From Gammaproteobacteria bacterium (GTDB lineage: Bacteria > Pseudomonadota > Gammaproteobacteria > Chromatiales > Chromatiaceae), in contig JABDQZ010000230.1 of NCBI GenBank assembly GCA_013041975.1, positions 1 to 6,154 of the forward strand: a stretch of DNA of 6,154 nucleotides, read 5' to 3'. Both the position numbers and the translations under genes were made by a program. How positions within the stretch are numbered: the first letter of the stretch is position 1; each line of letters opens with the position of its first letter. Shown here piece by piece: positions 5,884 through 6,154 of the stretch. Under the pieces are notes generated by a model, which made no database searches, was not told the DNA's origin, and saw only the letters and a list, made by a program, of their open reading frames with translations.

Positions 5884-6154
5884 ATGAATAATTTTATCAC
5901 AAGTAACTTTTACATTTTACTGTCAATTGCTTTGGGAGTAGTTAGTCAGTTGATCGTCAAATGGAAAATGTCAACAGTCTCTTTGGATACTGCTGAAACA
6001 TTTATTGGTAAATTGATGATAGCAGTGTATATGTTGCTTGACCCTTTTATCATTATAGCAATGATTTTCACATTCCTTGCAGGATTCATATCGATGATGG
6101 CAATGACGAAAGTAGAACTAAGTTAAGCTTATCCATTCACATCATTGGGTTTTA
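5884..6154 (+). pseudogene. ArnE/ArnF-like (SMR/EamA-type) small membrane transporter, interrupted by in-frame TAA
   Basis: The 80 codons before TAA 6124-6126 give the N-terminal half of a four-helix small transporter related to ArnE/ArnF undecaprenyl-phosphate-sugar flippase subunits and EamA proteins. Helix 1 is at about 9-25 and carries the family-like VVSQLIVKW (19-27). An amphipathic stretch at 42-51 leads into a second helix at about 54-74, followed by MTKVELS (74-80). After the TAA the same frame reads AYPFTSLGF to the window end. This matches the conserved stretch after that point in the family (ArnE has IAYPMLSLNF), so the stop seems to replace one residue, usually aliphatic or Tyr. 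A full protein of about 110-120 residues would continue outside. An in-frame TAA at 5872-5874 fixes ATG 5884 as the first possible start; no Shine-Dalgarno precedes it. Linked to wecE, it may have flipped a lipid-linked 4-amino sugar; that is inference. A sequencing error at one base would make the gene intact. Confidence 0.7.

Noticed and set aside
1..6154. CRISPR array, tRNA/rRNA, insertion sequence ends, or ops/JUMPstart element
   Set aside because: I saw no spaced direct repeats, no cloverleaf or rRNA-like sequence, no transposase motif with terminal repeats, and no GGCGGTAGC-type ops core on reading through.

Overview
The window is part of a surface-polysaccharide (O-antigen or capsule-like) biosynthesis locus. 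All recognisable genes lie on the + strand. Protein sequences and gene order point to a Gram-negative bacterium, most likely a gammaproteobacterium. The WecE protein is strongly like the enterobacterial one, and the order 2-epimerase, GT4 glycosyltransferase, NAD-epimerase, small sugar transferase resembles the L-FucNAc type of O-antigen cluster (compare wbjD-wbjE-wbjF of Pseudomonas aeruginosa O11 and fnlC-wbuB of Escherichia coli). I cannot name genus or species.

Region 1 (1-4262) is a tightly packed operon. It holds the 3' end of a UDP-GlcNAc 2-epimerase of the WbjD/FnlC type (last step to UDP-L-FucNAc), a WbuB-like glycosyltransferase, an SDR-type NAD-dependent epimerase/reductase, a minimal PglC/WreU-like phosphoglycosyl transferase, and a polytopic O-antigen ligase/polymerase protein. 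Junctions are 9 nt, a 1-nt overlap (TGATG), a 1-nt overlap (TAATG) and 3 nt, so the genes are probably co-transcribed and partly translationally coupled. A consistent reading is that the reductase makes a 6-deoxy-HexNAc nucleotide sugar (QuiNAc or FucNAc), the small transferase loads it onto undecaprenyl phosphate, the WbuB-like enzyme adds L-FucNAc, and the membrane protein polymerises or ligates the product.

Region 2 (4263-4520) is an AT-rich spacer. It holds a possible 35-residue signal-peptide-like ORF, a 9-bp inverted repeat, a TATAAT box, and a six-codon in-frame minicistron just before the next gene.

Region 3 (4521-6154) has wecE (TDP-4-amino-4,6-dideoxygalactose transaminase), then a very AT-rich 229-nt spacer with no convincing gene, then an ArnE/ArnF-like (SMR/EamA type) small membrane transporter. 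The transporter's frame is interrupted by TAA, yet family-like sequence continues in the same frame to the window end. Base composition drops from the reductase region (53% GC in the row 1861-1920) to about 20-30% in the spacer rows sampled. This suggests the wecE module was joined to the first operon separately, and that the right end may be decaying.

The most notable observations are the nonsense-interrupted flippase-like gene, the upstream in-frame ATG/stop arrangement at wecE, and the tiny secreted-peptide-like ORF between the two modules. I saw no wholly new system.
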